Shown piece after piece: positions 25,862 to 33,891 of a stretch of DNA of 48,140 nucleotides. A model generated the notes under the pieces. It did not search any database, was not told where the DNA came from, and was given only the letters and a program-made list of their open reading frames with translations. Every line of letters begins with the position of its first letter. The first letter of the stretch is position 1. The stretch is from an uncultured Cytophagaceae bacterium. GTDB lineage: Bacteria; Bacteroidota; Bacteroidia; Cytophagales; Spirosomataceae. The stretch spans positions 1 to 48,140 of the forward strand of contig CAIVPF010000157.1 in assembly GCA_903907745.1 (NCBI GenBank), in the 5' to 3' direction. The position numbers and the translations under genes were made by a program.

Positions 25862-26077
25862 ATGAAAGCTTATTTATTCCTTTGTTTATCCTTATTCATC
25901 AGTTTTGCTGGCCAAGCGCAAAGCGAGGTAGAAATGGCCGATCAATTTCGGGCCGATGGCAAAATTTATGTCGTTGTCGCCGTCATTTTGGTGATTTTAA
26001 TCGGATTATTCGTGTATTTACTCCGTTTGGGACATCGAATTAGTCAAATCGAAAAGGCCCTAAAAAAAGACGCATAG
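25862..26077 (+). CDS. CcmD-like small membrane protein
   Basis: A 71-residue protein with an N-terminal signal-like hydrophobic stretch ending AGQAQ. A short linker precedes a second membrane helix (about 34-53) and a basic C-terminal tail (RLGHRISQIEKALKK). CcmD proteins are single-helix helpers of CcmC/CcmE release, and their placement between ccmC and ccmE is the standard one. This one carries a cleavable-looking leader, which E. coli CcmD lacks. I chose the ATG at 25862 rather than the TTG at 25847 because the ccmC stop precedes it. Identification rests partly on position. Confidence 0.72.
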   Translation: MKAYLFLCLSLFISFAGQAQSEVEMADQFRADGKIYVVVAVILVILIGLFVYLLRLGHRISQIEKALKKDA

Positions 26078-26497
26078 ATGAAAAAGACGCATATTTTTGG
26101 TTTAATTTTAATTGCCATCGCGATCGGAATTATTTTAATTACGACAGGTGATGCGAGTACTTATGTGGGTTTTGATGAGGCAGAACGCATTTCACAATCT
26201 GATCCGAGTCAAAAGGTCCATGTGGTAGGGAAATTGAAAAAAGATGCCCAAGGCAAGATCCTCGGCATGCAATTTAACCCCGCTTTAGACGCGAATCGCC
26301 TCGAATTTATCGTCGAGGACAGCCTCGGGCGCGAAAACCAAGTCGTCTATGCGGCACCCAAACCCCAGGATTTTGAGAAATCAGAGAAAATTGTCCTTGT
26401 GGGAAATATGAAGGCAGATAAAATATTTTACTGCGATAAAATCCTCTTAAAATGTCCCTCTAAATACCAAGAAGGGAAAATAGATGTGAAAAAATAA
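26078..26497 (+). CDS. ccmE: Cytochrome c maturation protein CcmE, CXXXY type
   Basis: A 139-residue periplasmic heme chaperone anchored by one N-terminal helix (residues about 5-22). The OB-fold region contains FDEA, VHVVGKLKK and VLVGNMKADKIFYC. The heme-attachment motif, HxxxY in E. coli, is here Cys126-x3-Tyr130 (CPSKY). A cysteine in this position is known from the CXXXY-type CcmE of archaea and Desulfovibrio, where the CcmH reductase can be absent. It starts directly after the ccmD-like gene and is followed by ccmF after 1 base. The variant is read straight from the sequence; the different chemistry is inferred from that type. Confidence 0.92.
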   Translation: MKKTHIFGLILIAIAIGIILITTGDASTYVGFDEAERISQSDPSQKVHVVGKLKKDAQGKILGMQFNPALDANRLEFIVEDSLGRENQVVYAAPKPQDFEKSEKIVLVGNMKADKIFYCDKILLKCPSKYQEGKIDVKK

Positions 26498-26498
26498 C

Positions 26499-29045
26499 AT
26501 GATACACGAAACCATCGGACAAGTCGGGCATATATTAGTCATCGCTTCCTTCGTAACCGCTTTATTAGCTACATTTTCTTATTTCAAAGCCAGTCAAGCG
26601 ACCGAACTAACAGGAAAGGAATGGATTCAAACCGCCAGAACCCTCTTCATTTTACATTTAATATTGGTCATCGGCGTAGCGGCCAGCTTATTCGTCATTA
26701 TTTACCAGCATTATTTCGAATACCATTACGCTTTTACCCATTCCTCTTTAGCCTTACCGACCATGTTCATGATTTCCTGTTATTGGGAAGGACAGGAAGG
26801 TTCTTTTCTGCTTTGGATATTTTGGCAGGCGATTTTAGGCGTGATTTTGATGGTCAAAAACCCCAAATGGGAGGCTCCCGTCATGACGGTTTTTGCCCTG
26901 GTACAAACATTTTTGACCTCCATGATCCTCGGAGTGGTCATTCCTTACATTGATTTAAAAATTGGGTCTTCTCCCTTTTTATTGTTGCGTGAGGCCCAAC
27001 CGGATCTGCCTGTTTGGAGTATGCAACCGAATTTTATTCCCAAAGACGGCCGTGGTTTAAATCCCCTCTTGCAAAATTATTGGATGGTCATCCACCCTCC
27101 AACCTTGTTTTTGGGCTTTGCCCTTACTTTAGTTCCTTTTGCCTATTTAATTGCAGGTCTATGGAAAAATAAATTAACCGAATGGATCAAACCCGCCTTG
27201 CCATGGGCCTTATTTTGTGGGGGCGTTTTAGGTGTAGGAATCATGATGGGTGCTTATTGGGCTTATGAAACCCTGAATTTTGGAGGTTATTGGAATTGGG
27301 ATCCAGTGGAAAATGCATCCTTCGTGCCTTGGTTAGTGATGGTCGGCGGAATCCACACGATGATCGCTTACCGTAATTCGAGTTCAGCGCTAAAAACCTC
27401 CATCATCTTGGTCATCGCGGCCTTTATTTTAGTTTTATATTCGACCTTCCTGAACCGATCTGGCGTATTGGGAAATGCATCGGTGCACTCATTTACGGAT
27501 TTAGGTTTATCGGGGCAATTGCTCATTTATTTATTAACCTTCCTTTTAGGAGCCATCGGCTTAGCGACCTACCGCTGGAAATCCCTACCAAAAGACGAAA
27601 AAGAAATAGGTATTTATAACAAGGAATTTTGGATTTTCGTAGGCGCTTCCGTGTTGGGATTATCTGCTTTCCAGCTCATATTTACCACATCCATTCCTGT
27701 TTACAATAAAATTGCGGAGGCCTTTGGCATGGTGTCTAACATCGCTTTGCCAGCAGATCAAGTGGAACATTACAGCAAAATTCAAATCTGGATTTTCTTA
27801 GCCGTAGCGATTTTAAGCGGCGTGGGTCAATTTGTCTGGTGGGGGAAATTAAAGGAATCCACTCAATTTAAACCGCTCTACAGTTCACTGTTAGCGTCAG
27901 TTTTGGCTACTGTTTTAGTCGTGAATGTAGGCAAAGTATATACGATTTCATATATCGCTTTATTGTGGAGCGGCTTTTTTTCCTTGTTCGCAAATGGAAA
28001 GATTCTTTGGTTTTTAGCCCGTCAAAAATTCTCCCTTGCCGGAGGTGCTCTGTCCCATGTGGGTTTAGCAATTATGCTGATTGGTGTATTATTTTCAGCA
28101 GGCTATTCGAAGGTCGTTTCTTTAAACCGTTCAGGTTTTGCGATCTCGAATAAGGTGGAACAATTTACGAAGGACGATAATAAGGAGAATAAAGAAAATT
28201 TACCCCTATGGCTTGGCCAAGGCGCGCAAATGCAAGATTATTTGGTGACGTATAAAGGTCGGAAAATGGAATTGCGTGGGCATAAAGGCTATTTCAATCG
28301 CAAGGATTTCGAAATCATCGAGGGAGATTTTCATGCGATAGCGCTAAAAGACATCGAACAAGAAGGTAAAAAAATTGCTAAAAAGGGTGATACACTCACC
28401 GTAGAGCCAGAAAATAATTATTACGAATTGGAATTTAAAAATGCAGAAGGCAAAAGCGTTTCGCTATTCCCACGCTGGCAAGTGAATCCTAAGATGGGAA
28501 CGGCCATTTCCCCAGACGTAAAGCATGCTTGGAACCACGACATATATACCTACGTTTCCTTAGACCCTCGATTAGCCGCAGAGGCCGGAGAAGAGAAACA
28601 ATGGAGCCAGACGGTGGCAGCTACTGTCTCCATTGGAGACACTATATACCTAAATGATTTTGTGGCTATTTTACATGATGTCACACGGGTGACGGATGTG
28701 GAAAATGTGACATTGGGGCCTAATGATGCGGCGGTACAAGCGAATTTCGAGGTTTTGGGGAAGAATTTTCAACAATTTACCTTAAGTCCTACTTTCATCA
28801 TCAAGGAAGGCATGGTTGCGATGCCAGCTTTTGAGAGCGAAGAAACAGGAATTAAAATCAAGTTTACAGAGATCAACCCGAAAACTCAGCAGTTTAGTTT
28901 TGCCTATAATACGACTCAGCAAGATTTGATCATCATTAAGGCGCTTGAAAAACCATACATTAATTTGGTATGGATCGGATCAATTTTAATCTTTATAGGT
29001 TTGTTTGTGTCGACTTTTCGTCGGACCGAAAAAATGATCGCTTAA
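26499..29045 (+). CDS. ccmF: Cytochrome c heme lyase subunit CcmF
   Basis: An 848-residue membrane protein of the CcmF/CcsA family. The WWD-type motif GGYWNWDPVENAS is at about residues 262-274. SCYWEGQEGSFLLW and NYWMVIHPPTLFLGF (conserved His) are also present, with some 13-15 membrane helices. CcmF transfers heme from CcmE to the apocytochrome. E. coli CcmF has 647 residues. The extra length here lies between the helix at about 514-535 and the last helix (about 822-840), so about 280 residues are periplasmic. It is downstream of ccmE by 1 base. Confidence 0.94.
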   Translation: MIHETIGQVGHILVIASFVTALLATFSYFKASQATELTGKEWIQTARTLFILHLILVIGVAASLFVIIYQHYFEYHYAFTHSSLALPTMFMISCYWEGQEGSFLLWIFWQAILGVILMVKNPKWEAPVMTVFALVQTFLTSMILGVVIPYIDLKIGSSPFLLLREAQPDLPVWSMQPNFIPKDGRGLNPLLQNYWMVIHPPTLFLGFALTLVPFAYLIAGLWKNKLTEWIKPALPWALFCGGVLGVGIMMGAYWAYETLNFGGYWNWDPVENASFVPWLVMVGGIHTMIAYRNSSSALKTSIILVIAAFILVLYSTFLNRSGVLGNASVHSFTDLGLSGQLLIYLLTFLLGAIGLATYRWKSLPKDEKEIGIYNKEFWIFVGASVLGLSAFQLIFTTSIPVYNKIAEAFGMVSNIALPADQVEHYSKIQIWIFLAVAILSGVGQFVWWGKLKESTQFKPLYSSLLASVLATVLVVNVGKVYTISYIALLWSGFFSLFANGKILWFLARQKFSLAGGALSHVGLAIMLIGVLFSAGYSKVVSLNRSGFAISNKVEQFTKDDNKENKENLPLWLGQGAQMQDYLVTYKGRKMELRGHKGYFNRKDFEIIEGDFHAIALKDIEQEGKKIAKKGDTLTVEPENNYYELEFKNAEGKSVSLFPRWQVNPKMGTAISPDVKHAWNHDIYTYVSLDPRLAAEAGEEKQWSQTVAATVSIGDTIYLNDFVAILHDVTRVTDVENVTLGPNDAAVQANFEVLGKNFQQFTLSPTFIIKEGMVAMPAFESEETGIKIKFTEINPKTQQFSFAYNTTQQDLIIIKALEKPYINLVWIGSILIFIGLFVSTFRRTEKMIA

Positions 29046-29046
29046 C

Positions 29047-29274
29047 ATGGGACGCAAAGAAATATTAAGTTTAGCTGCTGGAATCGGATTTTTGATTATT
29101 TGGGTCGTCGACTTAAATTCGCCTACCCCAGCCAGTATTCAGGGTAATTTTTGGTCCGAAATATTTTACCATTACGGCTGGCTCATGTACTGCGTGGCTT
29201 GTTTATTTTATTATCAATATGCCAAAAACGACCGAGTCAAAAAAGAGGAAGAGTCAAAAAAAAACAACAAATAA
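29047..29274 (+). CDS. Small membrane protein after ccmF
   Basis: A 75-residue protein with two hydrophobic segments (residues about 7-23 and 40-58) and a very basic, acidic-mixed tail (KKEEESKKNNK). It follows ccmF after 1 base and its stop is directly joined to the next gene's GTG. I do not recognise a named family. Its place in the ccm run suggests a link to cytochrome c assembly or membrane proteins, but nothing in the sequence shows it. Confidence 0.6.
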   Translation: MGRKEILSLAAGIGFLIIWVVDLNSPTPASIQGNFWSEIFYHYGWLMYCVACLFYYQYAKNDRVKKEEESKKNNK

Positions 29275-30585
29275 GTGGAACCACAAATCATTGGAATAAT
29301 TACTGCCATGGTATTCTCCGCCTTTTTTTCAGGAGTGGAAATGGCTTTCGTGTCGTCCAACAAATTGTATTTTGAACTCAAAGCCAAACAAGATTTACTG
29401 AGTGCCAAAATCATTTCCAATTTCAATCAGAAACCAAGCCAATTCATTGGCACCATGCTCATCGGAAATACCCTTTCCCTCGTGGCCTATGGAATTTTCA
29501 TGGAAGAGTATTTACACCATGCGATTTTAACGAACATTCCCTATATCACAAATGAAATTTTAGCCCGCCTTTTGGCTTCTATCGTGGCGACCATCGTCAT
29601 CCTGACCACCTCAGAATTCACACCCAAGAGCATCTTTTTGATCAATCCAGATGCGATTTTGGAATTTTTGGCTATCCCGATTTTGATAATTAATAGCTTG
29701 ATGTTTCCGCTGGTTTGGTTGACGGTCGGCCTATCTAAATGGTTCATTACCCGCGTCCTTCGACTCAGTTATTCGGAGGAAAAACCGGCCTTTGGTCTGA
29801 CCGATTTAAACCATTATTTACAAAATTTAAATCGGAAGGTTTCGACCGAAGAAGAAAACGAAGTGGATACCAAAATCTTCCATAACGCGCTCGAGTTTAA
29901 ACAAGTGAAAGTACGGGATTGCATGATTCCACGGACTGAAATCACGGCGATAGAATTGGACGAGGGGATTGAAGGGCTGAGTAAAGTGTTTATTGAAAGT
30001 GGCCACTCGAAAGTTTTGATATATAAAGAAACCTTGGAGGAAGTGATTGGCTATTGTCATTCATTGGCCCTATTTAAAAAACCAAAAGACATTCAAAGTA
30101 TTTTGACAAGTATCCCGATCGTTCCGGAAGCGATGCCAGCGAATGATTTGATGATTAAATTTTCAAAGGAGCGAAAATCACTGGCTTTGGTGGTGGATGA
30201 ATTTGGAAGCACCTCGGGATTAGTCAGTATGGAGGATGTAATGGAACAAATTTTTGGAGAAATTCAAGATGAATATGACGATTCGGAGGATTGGATCGAA
30301 AAGCAAGTGGATGAAAATACCTATATTTTATCCGGCCGTCATGAAATCGATTACCTGAACGAAAAATACGATTGGAATTTACCTGAGGGGGATTACGAAA
30401 CCTTGGGTGGTATGCTCATCAGTATTTATGAAGATATTCCAGAAGCGAATGAAATGATTACTTTACCTCCTTTTCAGTTCCAAATAATGAGTGTGGAGGA
30501 TGCGAAAATCGATACCGTAAAAGTGACCATCACCGGGAAAATAAATCCCAAAAAAGAAGACATTAGCCCTAAAGCGAAGCATTAA
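29275..30585 (+). CDS. CorC/HlyC-type hemolysin-family protein (DUF21, CBS, CorC-HlyC)
   Basis: A 436-residue membrane protein that starts at the GTG at 29275. Domains in order: DUF21/CNNM (about 1-190) with GVEMAFVSS and four helices; two CBS domains (about 205-330) with DCMIPRTEI and SLALVVDEFGSTSGLVSMEDVMEQIFGEI; and a C-terminal CorC/HlyC transporter-associated domain (about 345-430). Such proteins bind nucleotides and affect magnesium or cobalt efflux. In gliding Bacteroidota a related protein is called GldE, and it cannot be told apart by eye here. The 17 bases at its end overlap the opposing isochorismate synthase gene. Confidence 0.88.
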   Translation: MEPQIIGIITAMVFSAFFSGVEMAFVSSNKLYFELKAKQDLLSAKIISNFNQKPSQFIGTMLIGNTLSLVAYGIFMEEYLHHAILTNIPYITNEILARLLASIVATIVILTTSEFTPKSIFLINPDAILEFLAIPILIINSLMFPLVWLTVGLSKWFITRVLRLSYSEEKPAFGLTDLNHYLQNLNRKVSTEEENEVDTKIFHNALEFKQVKVRDCMIPRTEITAIELDEGIEGLSKVFIESGHSKVLIYKETLEEVIGYCHSLALFKKPKDIQSILTSIPIVPEAMPANDLMIKFSKERKSLALVVDEFGSTSGLVSMEDVMEQIFGEIQDEYDDSEDWIEKQVDENTYILSGRHEIDYLNEKYDWNLPEGDYETLGGMLISIYEDIPEANEMITLPPFQFQIMSVEDAKIDTVKVTITGKINPKKEDISPKAKH

Positions 30586-31714
30586 TAGTAAGCACGCGCT
30601 GAAGCGTTTGGCATTTCATTTCCGTTTCCATCCATTCTTTTTCCGGATCGGAATCCTCTGTGATACCGCAACCAGCAAAATAAGTGGCCGCATATCCATC
30701 CGCATTTTTTTGAATTTTTACGGTACGTAAGTTGACAAACAAATCAATTTCATTCGCCAAATTCACCGGCCCTAAATACCCCGAATAAAAACCTCGGTCA
30801 TGTTTTTCAGCTTGGCTAATCCAGGCAATGGCAGCTTCTTTGGGGGTCCCACATACCGCCGAAGTAGGATGCAATAATTCGAGCATAACCCCTGGCAAAG
30901 TCGGAAAACCTAAGGCCTTGGTATCCACCAAATATTCGGTTTTTAAATGCAATAAATTCCCTGCCTTAATGGTTTTGGGGCCATTTTCGATGTATTCGCG
31001 AAGCCGAATTTTCTTGAAACATTCGATGATATAACGGCTTACAAAAGCTTGTTCCTCGATTTCCTTTTGAGACCAGCGCGCATCTTGACTTGAAATGACT
31101 TGTCCGTCGGGCAAAATGGCCGATTGCGTTCCTGCCAAGGAAATGGTTTTAAAAATTCCCTGTGCGTCTTGCGAAACCAAAATTTCAGGCGTGGCGCAGA
31201 GCCAAACTTGTCGACTTTGGGGTTCGTATATGGCACAGACAAATGCATTCGGATATTCCGCACAAAGCGCCTCAAATGAGGCCATCATTGAAAAATTTGG
31301 ATCCAAAAATGCTTCATCTGTCCTAGATAAAACTACTTTTTGAAAATGACCTTGCTTGATTTGCTCAATAGAAGCTTGAACCCAATATTCAAAATCCGCC
31401 CGTTTGGGAGATTGCGTAAATGCCTGAAAACCAGCCTGCACCTGAATCTTCTTTTCGGGAACATCGGAAACATAAATTTTTTCCGCATGAAATAATAAGG
31501 GTGCTCCGATAAAAGGCGCGACCAAAAAGCCAGCCGGCAATTGAACCAAATCGAGGTGTTCCACCGGCGAACCCCCACTAGAATCCACTAAAAGATATCG
31601 CTTATCGTCATGCGGCTTGCGCCACAAGGCCATGGCCGCAGAGGCTTCCACCTGCTGCTCCCATAAGGTTTCCCAAGAAACGGTACTGGATTCGAAATCG
31701 AAGTCCTTCGACAT
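30569..31714 (-). CDS. menF: Isochorismate synthase
   Basis: A 381-residue chorismate-utilising enzyme, counted from the ATG at 31714. This start leaves 5 bases after the stop of the upstream gene, whereas the frame is open to 31759. It has the family's core motifs: KVVLSRT, HPTSAVCGTPKEAA, YSGYLG and GCGITEDSDPEKEWMETEMK near the C-terminus. It converts chorismate to isochorismate. Next to a hotdog thioesterase the likely pathway is menaquinone (MenF), rather than a siderophore (EntC), and no siderophore genes are near. menD, menB and others are not in this window. The 3' end overlaps the opposing gene by 17 bases. Confidence 0.9.
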   Translation of the reverse strand: MSKDFDFESSTVSWETLWEQQVEASAAMALWRKPHDDKRYLLVDSSGGSPVEHLDLVQLPAGFLVAPFIGAPLLFHAEKIYVSDVPEKKIQVQAGFQAFTQSPKRADFEYWVQASIEQIKQGHFQKVVLSRTDEAFLDPNFSMMASFEALCAEYPNAFVCAIYEPQSRQVWLCATPEILVSQDAQGIFKTISLAGTQSAILPDGQVISSQDARWSQKEIEEQAFVSRYIIECFKKIRLREYIENGPKTIKAGNLLHLKTEYLVDTKALGFPTLPGVMLELLHPTSAVCGTPKEAAIAWISQAEKHDRGFYSGYLGPVNLANEIDLFVNLRTVKIQKNADGYAATYFAGCGITEDSDPEKEWMETEMKCQTLQRVLTINASL

Positions 31715-31719
31715 AGAAA

Positions 31720-32139
31720 TTATCTTTGCAAAATGGCAACGGTGAGACGGCTTGCGCAAATTAAATTCTCCTCTTCATCGTGAATTTTAATGTCATACAC
31801 ATGTAAAGTCCTTCCTATTCGCAAAGCCGTACACGTACCGATAACAAACCCTCCACGTGCTGATTTCAAATGATTTGCATTGATTTCCACCCCTACGCCA
31901 GTTTGATTATTTGGATTTTCCACCGATAAGGCAGAGGCAATACTTCCCATCGTTTCAGCTAATACAACCGACGCTCCCCCATGCAACAATCCAAAAGGCT
32001 GTTTTGTTCGATGATCCACCGGCATTTTCGCTTTGATATAATCCGCAGTCAGTTCGATGAATTCAATCCCTACATGTTCGACCATGTTGCCCTTTCCCCA
32101 GGAATTTAGGGTCTCTAATGAAATGGAGGTATTGAACAT
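31720..32139 (-). CDS. Hotdog thioesterase, likely DHNA-CoA thioesterase
   Basis: A 139-residue PaaI-type hotdog protein starting at the ATG at 32139, with the frame open to 32181. The signature FGLLHGGASVVLAETMGSIAS holds the catalytic loop, followed by VGVEINANHLKSARGGFVIG. It lies directly upstream of the isochorismate synthase gene with a 5-base gap. In menaquinone synthesis 1,4-dihydroxy-2-naphthoyl-CoA is hydrolysed by a hotdog enzyme, and a gene in this position fits. The substrate is inferred from the neighbour, not shown. Confidence 0.82.
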   Translation of the reverse strand: MFNTSISLETLNSWGKGNMVEHVGIEFIELTADYIKAKMPVDHRTKQPFGLLHGGASVVLAETMGSIASALSVENPNNQTGVGVEINANHLKSARGGFVIGTCTALRIGRTLHVYDIKIHDEEENLICASRLTVAILQR

Positions 32140-32147
32140 ATTATTCG

Positions 32148-32155
32148 TATTTTTG
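32148..32155 (+). promoter_or_regulatory. Promoter -7 box of the histidine phosphatase gene
   Basis: TATTTTTG matches TAnnTTTG on the plus strand, 31 bases before the ATG at 32187. No -33 TTTG is found at the standard distance. Confidence 0.45.
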
Positions 32156-32186
32156 TGTGTAAAATTCGGAATTATTTTCAATTAAT

Positions 32187-32828
32187 ATGCATCCCATCAA
32201 AGACATTTACCTAATTAGACACGGAGAAACCGATTACAACCGATTAGGTGTTGTCCAAGGTAGTGGAATCGATGCAGATTTAAATGATTTAGGCCAAAGA
32301 CAGGCCCAAGCTTTTTTTGATCACTACCAAGATATCCCTGTCGATAAAATATACACTTCCGCACTTCGCAGAACACATCAGTCGGTCCAAGGATTCATTA
32401 ACAAAGGCCTCCCCTGGGAACAACACGAAGGTTTAAACGAAATTTCATGGGGAATTCGAGAAGGGAAATCTCCGAACAACGAAGACGATGCCTATTATCG
32501 AAATTTGGTACGCACCTGGCGAAATGGGGAAATCCACGTGCCCTCTGAGGAAGGCGAAAGTCCGGTGCAAGTATTAGAACGGCAAAAACCGGTGGTTGAT
32601 TTAATCCTTTCTCGGCGCGAAGAAAAATCCATTTTAGTCGCCATGCACGGGCGGGCGATGCGCGTTTTACTGACTTATTTGTTTGATAAACCCTTACACA
32701 CGATGGACCAATTCGGTCATCAAAATCTGTGTTTATATCATTTACAATATGATTATGAAAAGGGGATTTTTACAACTCTTAAGGCAAATCAGGCAGACCA
32801 TTTGAAAAATTTACCTGAATCCATGTAG
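32187..32828 (+). CDS. Histidine phosphatase family protein
   Basis: A 213-residue phosphoglycerate-mutase-like phosphatase. The catalytic RHG is in LIRHGETDYNR (His12), and the second histidine in VAMHGRAMRVLL. Members remove phosphate from sugars, nucleotides or alpha-ribazole phosphate, and the substrate is unknown. It is 4 bases upstream of a LytS-type sensor kinase and 15 bases separate that from its regulator, so the three are probably co-transcribed. Confidence 0.9.
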   Translation: MHPIKDIYLIRHGETDYNRLGVVQGSGIDADLNDLGQRQAQAFFDHYQDIPVDKIYTSALRRTHQSVQGFINKGLPWEQHEGLNEISWGIREGKSPNNEDDAYYRNLVRTWRNGEIHVPSEEGESPVQVLERQKPVVDLILSRREEKSILVAMHGRAMRVLLTYLFDKPLHTMDQFGHQNLCLYHLQYDYEKGIFTTLKANQADHLKNLPESM

Positions 32829-32832
32829 CCAT

Positions 32833-33876
32833 ATGATTTTGAACCGAAAAAACATGTACTGGATTTTTCAGTCGGTTGGGTGGTTCGCCTGGGCCTCAAA
32901 TGAGGCATTGTTGTATACCAATCAATACGGCTGGAAATGGGCTTGGGTCTTTTCCTCGATTATTAACATCCTTTTTGCCGTAATACTAACACATCAATAC
33001 AAATTAATTTCTCACCGCTTTCATTGGCAAGAATTACGATTTTCTCGTTTAATTCAATACAATTTACTGGCTTTATTCGTCATGGCGGGGCTGTTGGTCG
33101 CGCTGAATATCCCGATGGATTACATGTTTTTGGGTGAAAATTACGAGGTGGTCCTGAGTCCATTCATCGTGTTGCAGATTTTTTTCAATTTCATGAAGCC
33201 TTTAGCAATATGGCAATTGATCTATTTCTTTTTCCAATATTCGAAAAAGACATTGCTCATGGAGCGGCAAAATAATCAATTGGAACGTACCATTCTCGAA
33301 ACCGAAGGCAAGGTCTTGCGCGCTCAAATGAATCCGCATTTTGTATTTAATGCGCTGAATAGTATTCGCGCCCTGATTACGGAAGACCCGCAAAAAGCAA
33401 AAAAAGGAATTAATCAATTGTCCAAACTGCTTCGAAGTTCTTTGTTGACCGACCGCAAAAAAACCATTCCCCTTTCTGAAGAATTAGAAACCATTGCCGA
33501 TTATTTGGCCTTGGAGAAAATTCGCTACGAGGATCGATTGGACTGGGAAATCCGTGGGGAGGCTAGTTTTAAAAAGGCACAAATTCCACCCATGCTTTTG
33601 CAGACCTTGGTAGAAAATTCGATTAAACACGGGATTTCTCATTCGGTCAAAGGCGGGAAAATCGAAATCCTGTTCGAAAAACTAACGTCCTTTTTACAGA
33701 TTCGAGTGATTAACCCGGGTAATTTAAAATCGAAAGATGGAGAAGTAGGCCTTGGATTAGAAAATTCGCGGCATCGGATTCAACTGTTGTTTGGGGAGAC
33801 CGCTCAACTAATCCTTCGGCCGTTAGACAAAAACAAAGTCGAAGCTGTATTAATTTTACCCTATTTCGAAGACTAA
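32833..33876 (+). CDS. LytS-type sensor histidine kinase
   Basis: A 347-residue membrane kinase of the LytS/YpdA class. Four hydrophobic helices lie within the first 135 residues, then a coiled stretch. The His_kinase core follows, with the H-box QMNPHFVFNALNSI (phospho-acceptor His169) and the N-box ENSIKHG (Asn262). A degenerate HATPase glycine motif, VGLGLENSRHR, follows. No extracellular sensor domain is seen, so the signal is unknown. The partner is the LytTR regulator downstream. Confidence 0.9.
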   Translation: MILNRKNMYWIFQSVGWFAWASNEALLYTNQYGWKWAWVFSSIINILFAVILTHQYKLISHRFHWQELRFSRLIQYNLLALFVMAGLLVALNIPMDYMFLGENYEVVLSPFIVLQIFFNFMKPLAIWQLIYFFFQYSKKTLLMERQNNQLERTILETEGKVLRAQMNPHFVFNALNSIRALITEDPQKAKKGINQLSKLLRSSLLTDRKKTIPLSEELETIADYLALEKIRYEDRLDWEIRGEASFKKAQIPPMLLQTLVENSIKHGISHSVKGGKIEILFEKLTSFLQIRVINPGNLKSKDGEVGLGLENSRHRIQLLFGETAQLILRPLDKNKVEAVLILPYFED

Positions 33877-33891
33877 CTAAGCTAGAAAGCC

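Noticed and set aside
31715-31759. Longer isochorismate synthase starting at 31759
   Set aside because: It would overlap the hotdog gene, while the ATG at 31714 leaves a clean 5-base gap.
32140-32181. Longer hotdog protein starting at 32181
   Set aside because: The extra 14 residues are Lys/Asn-rich and lie over the promoter region of the opposite gene. The ATG at 32139 fits family length.
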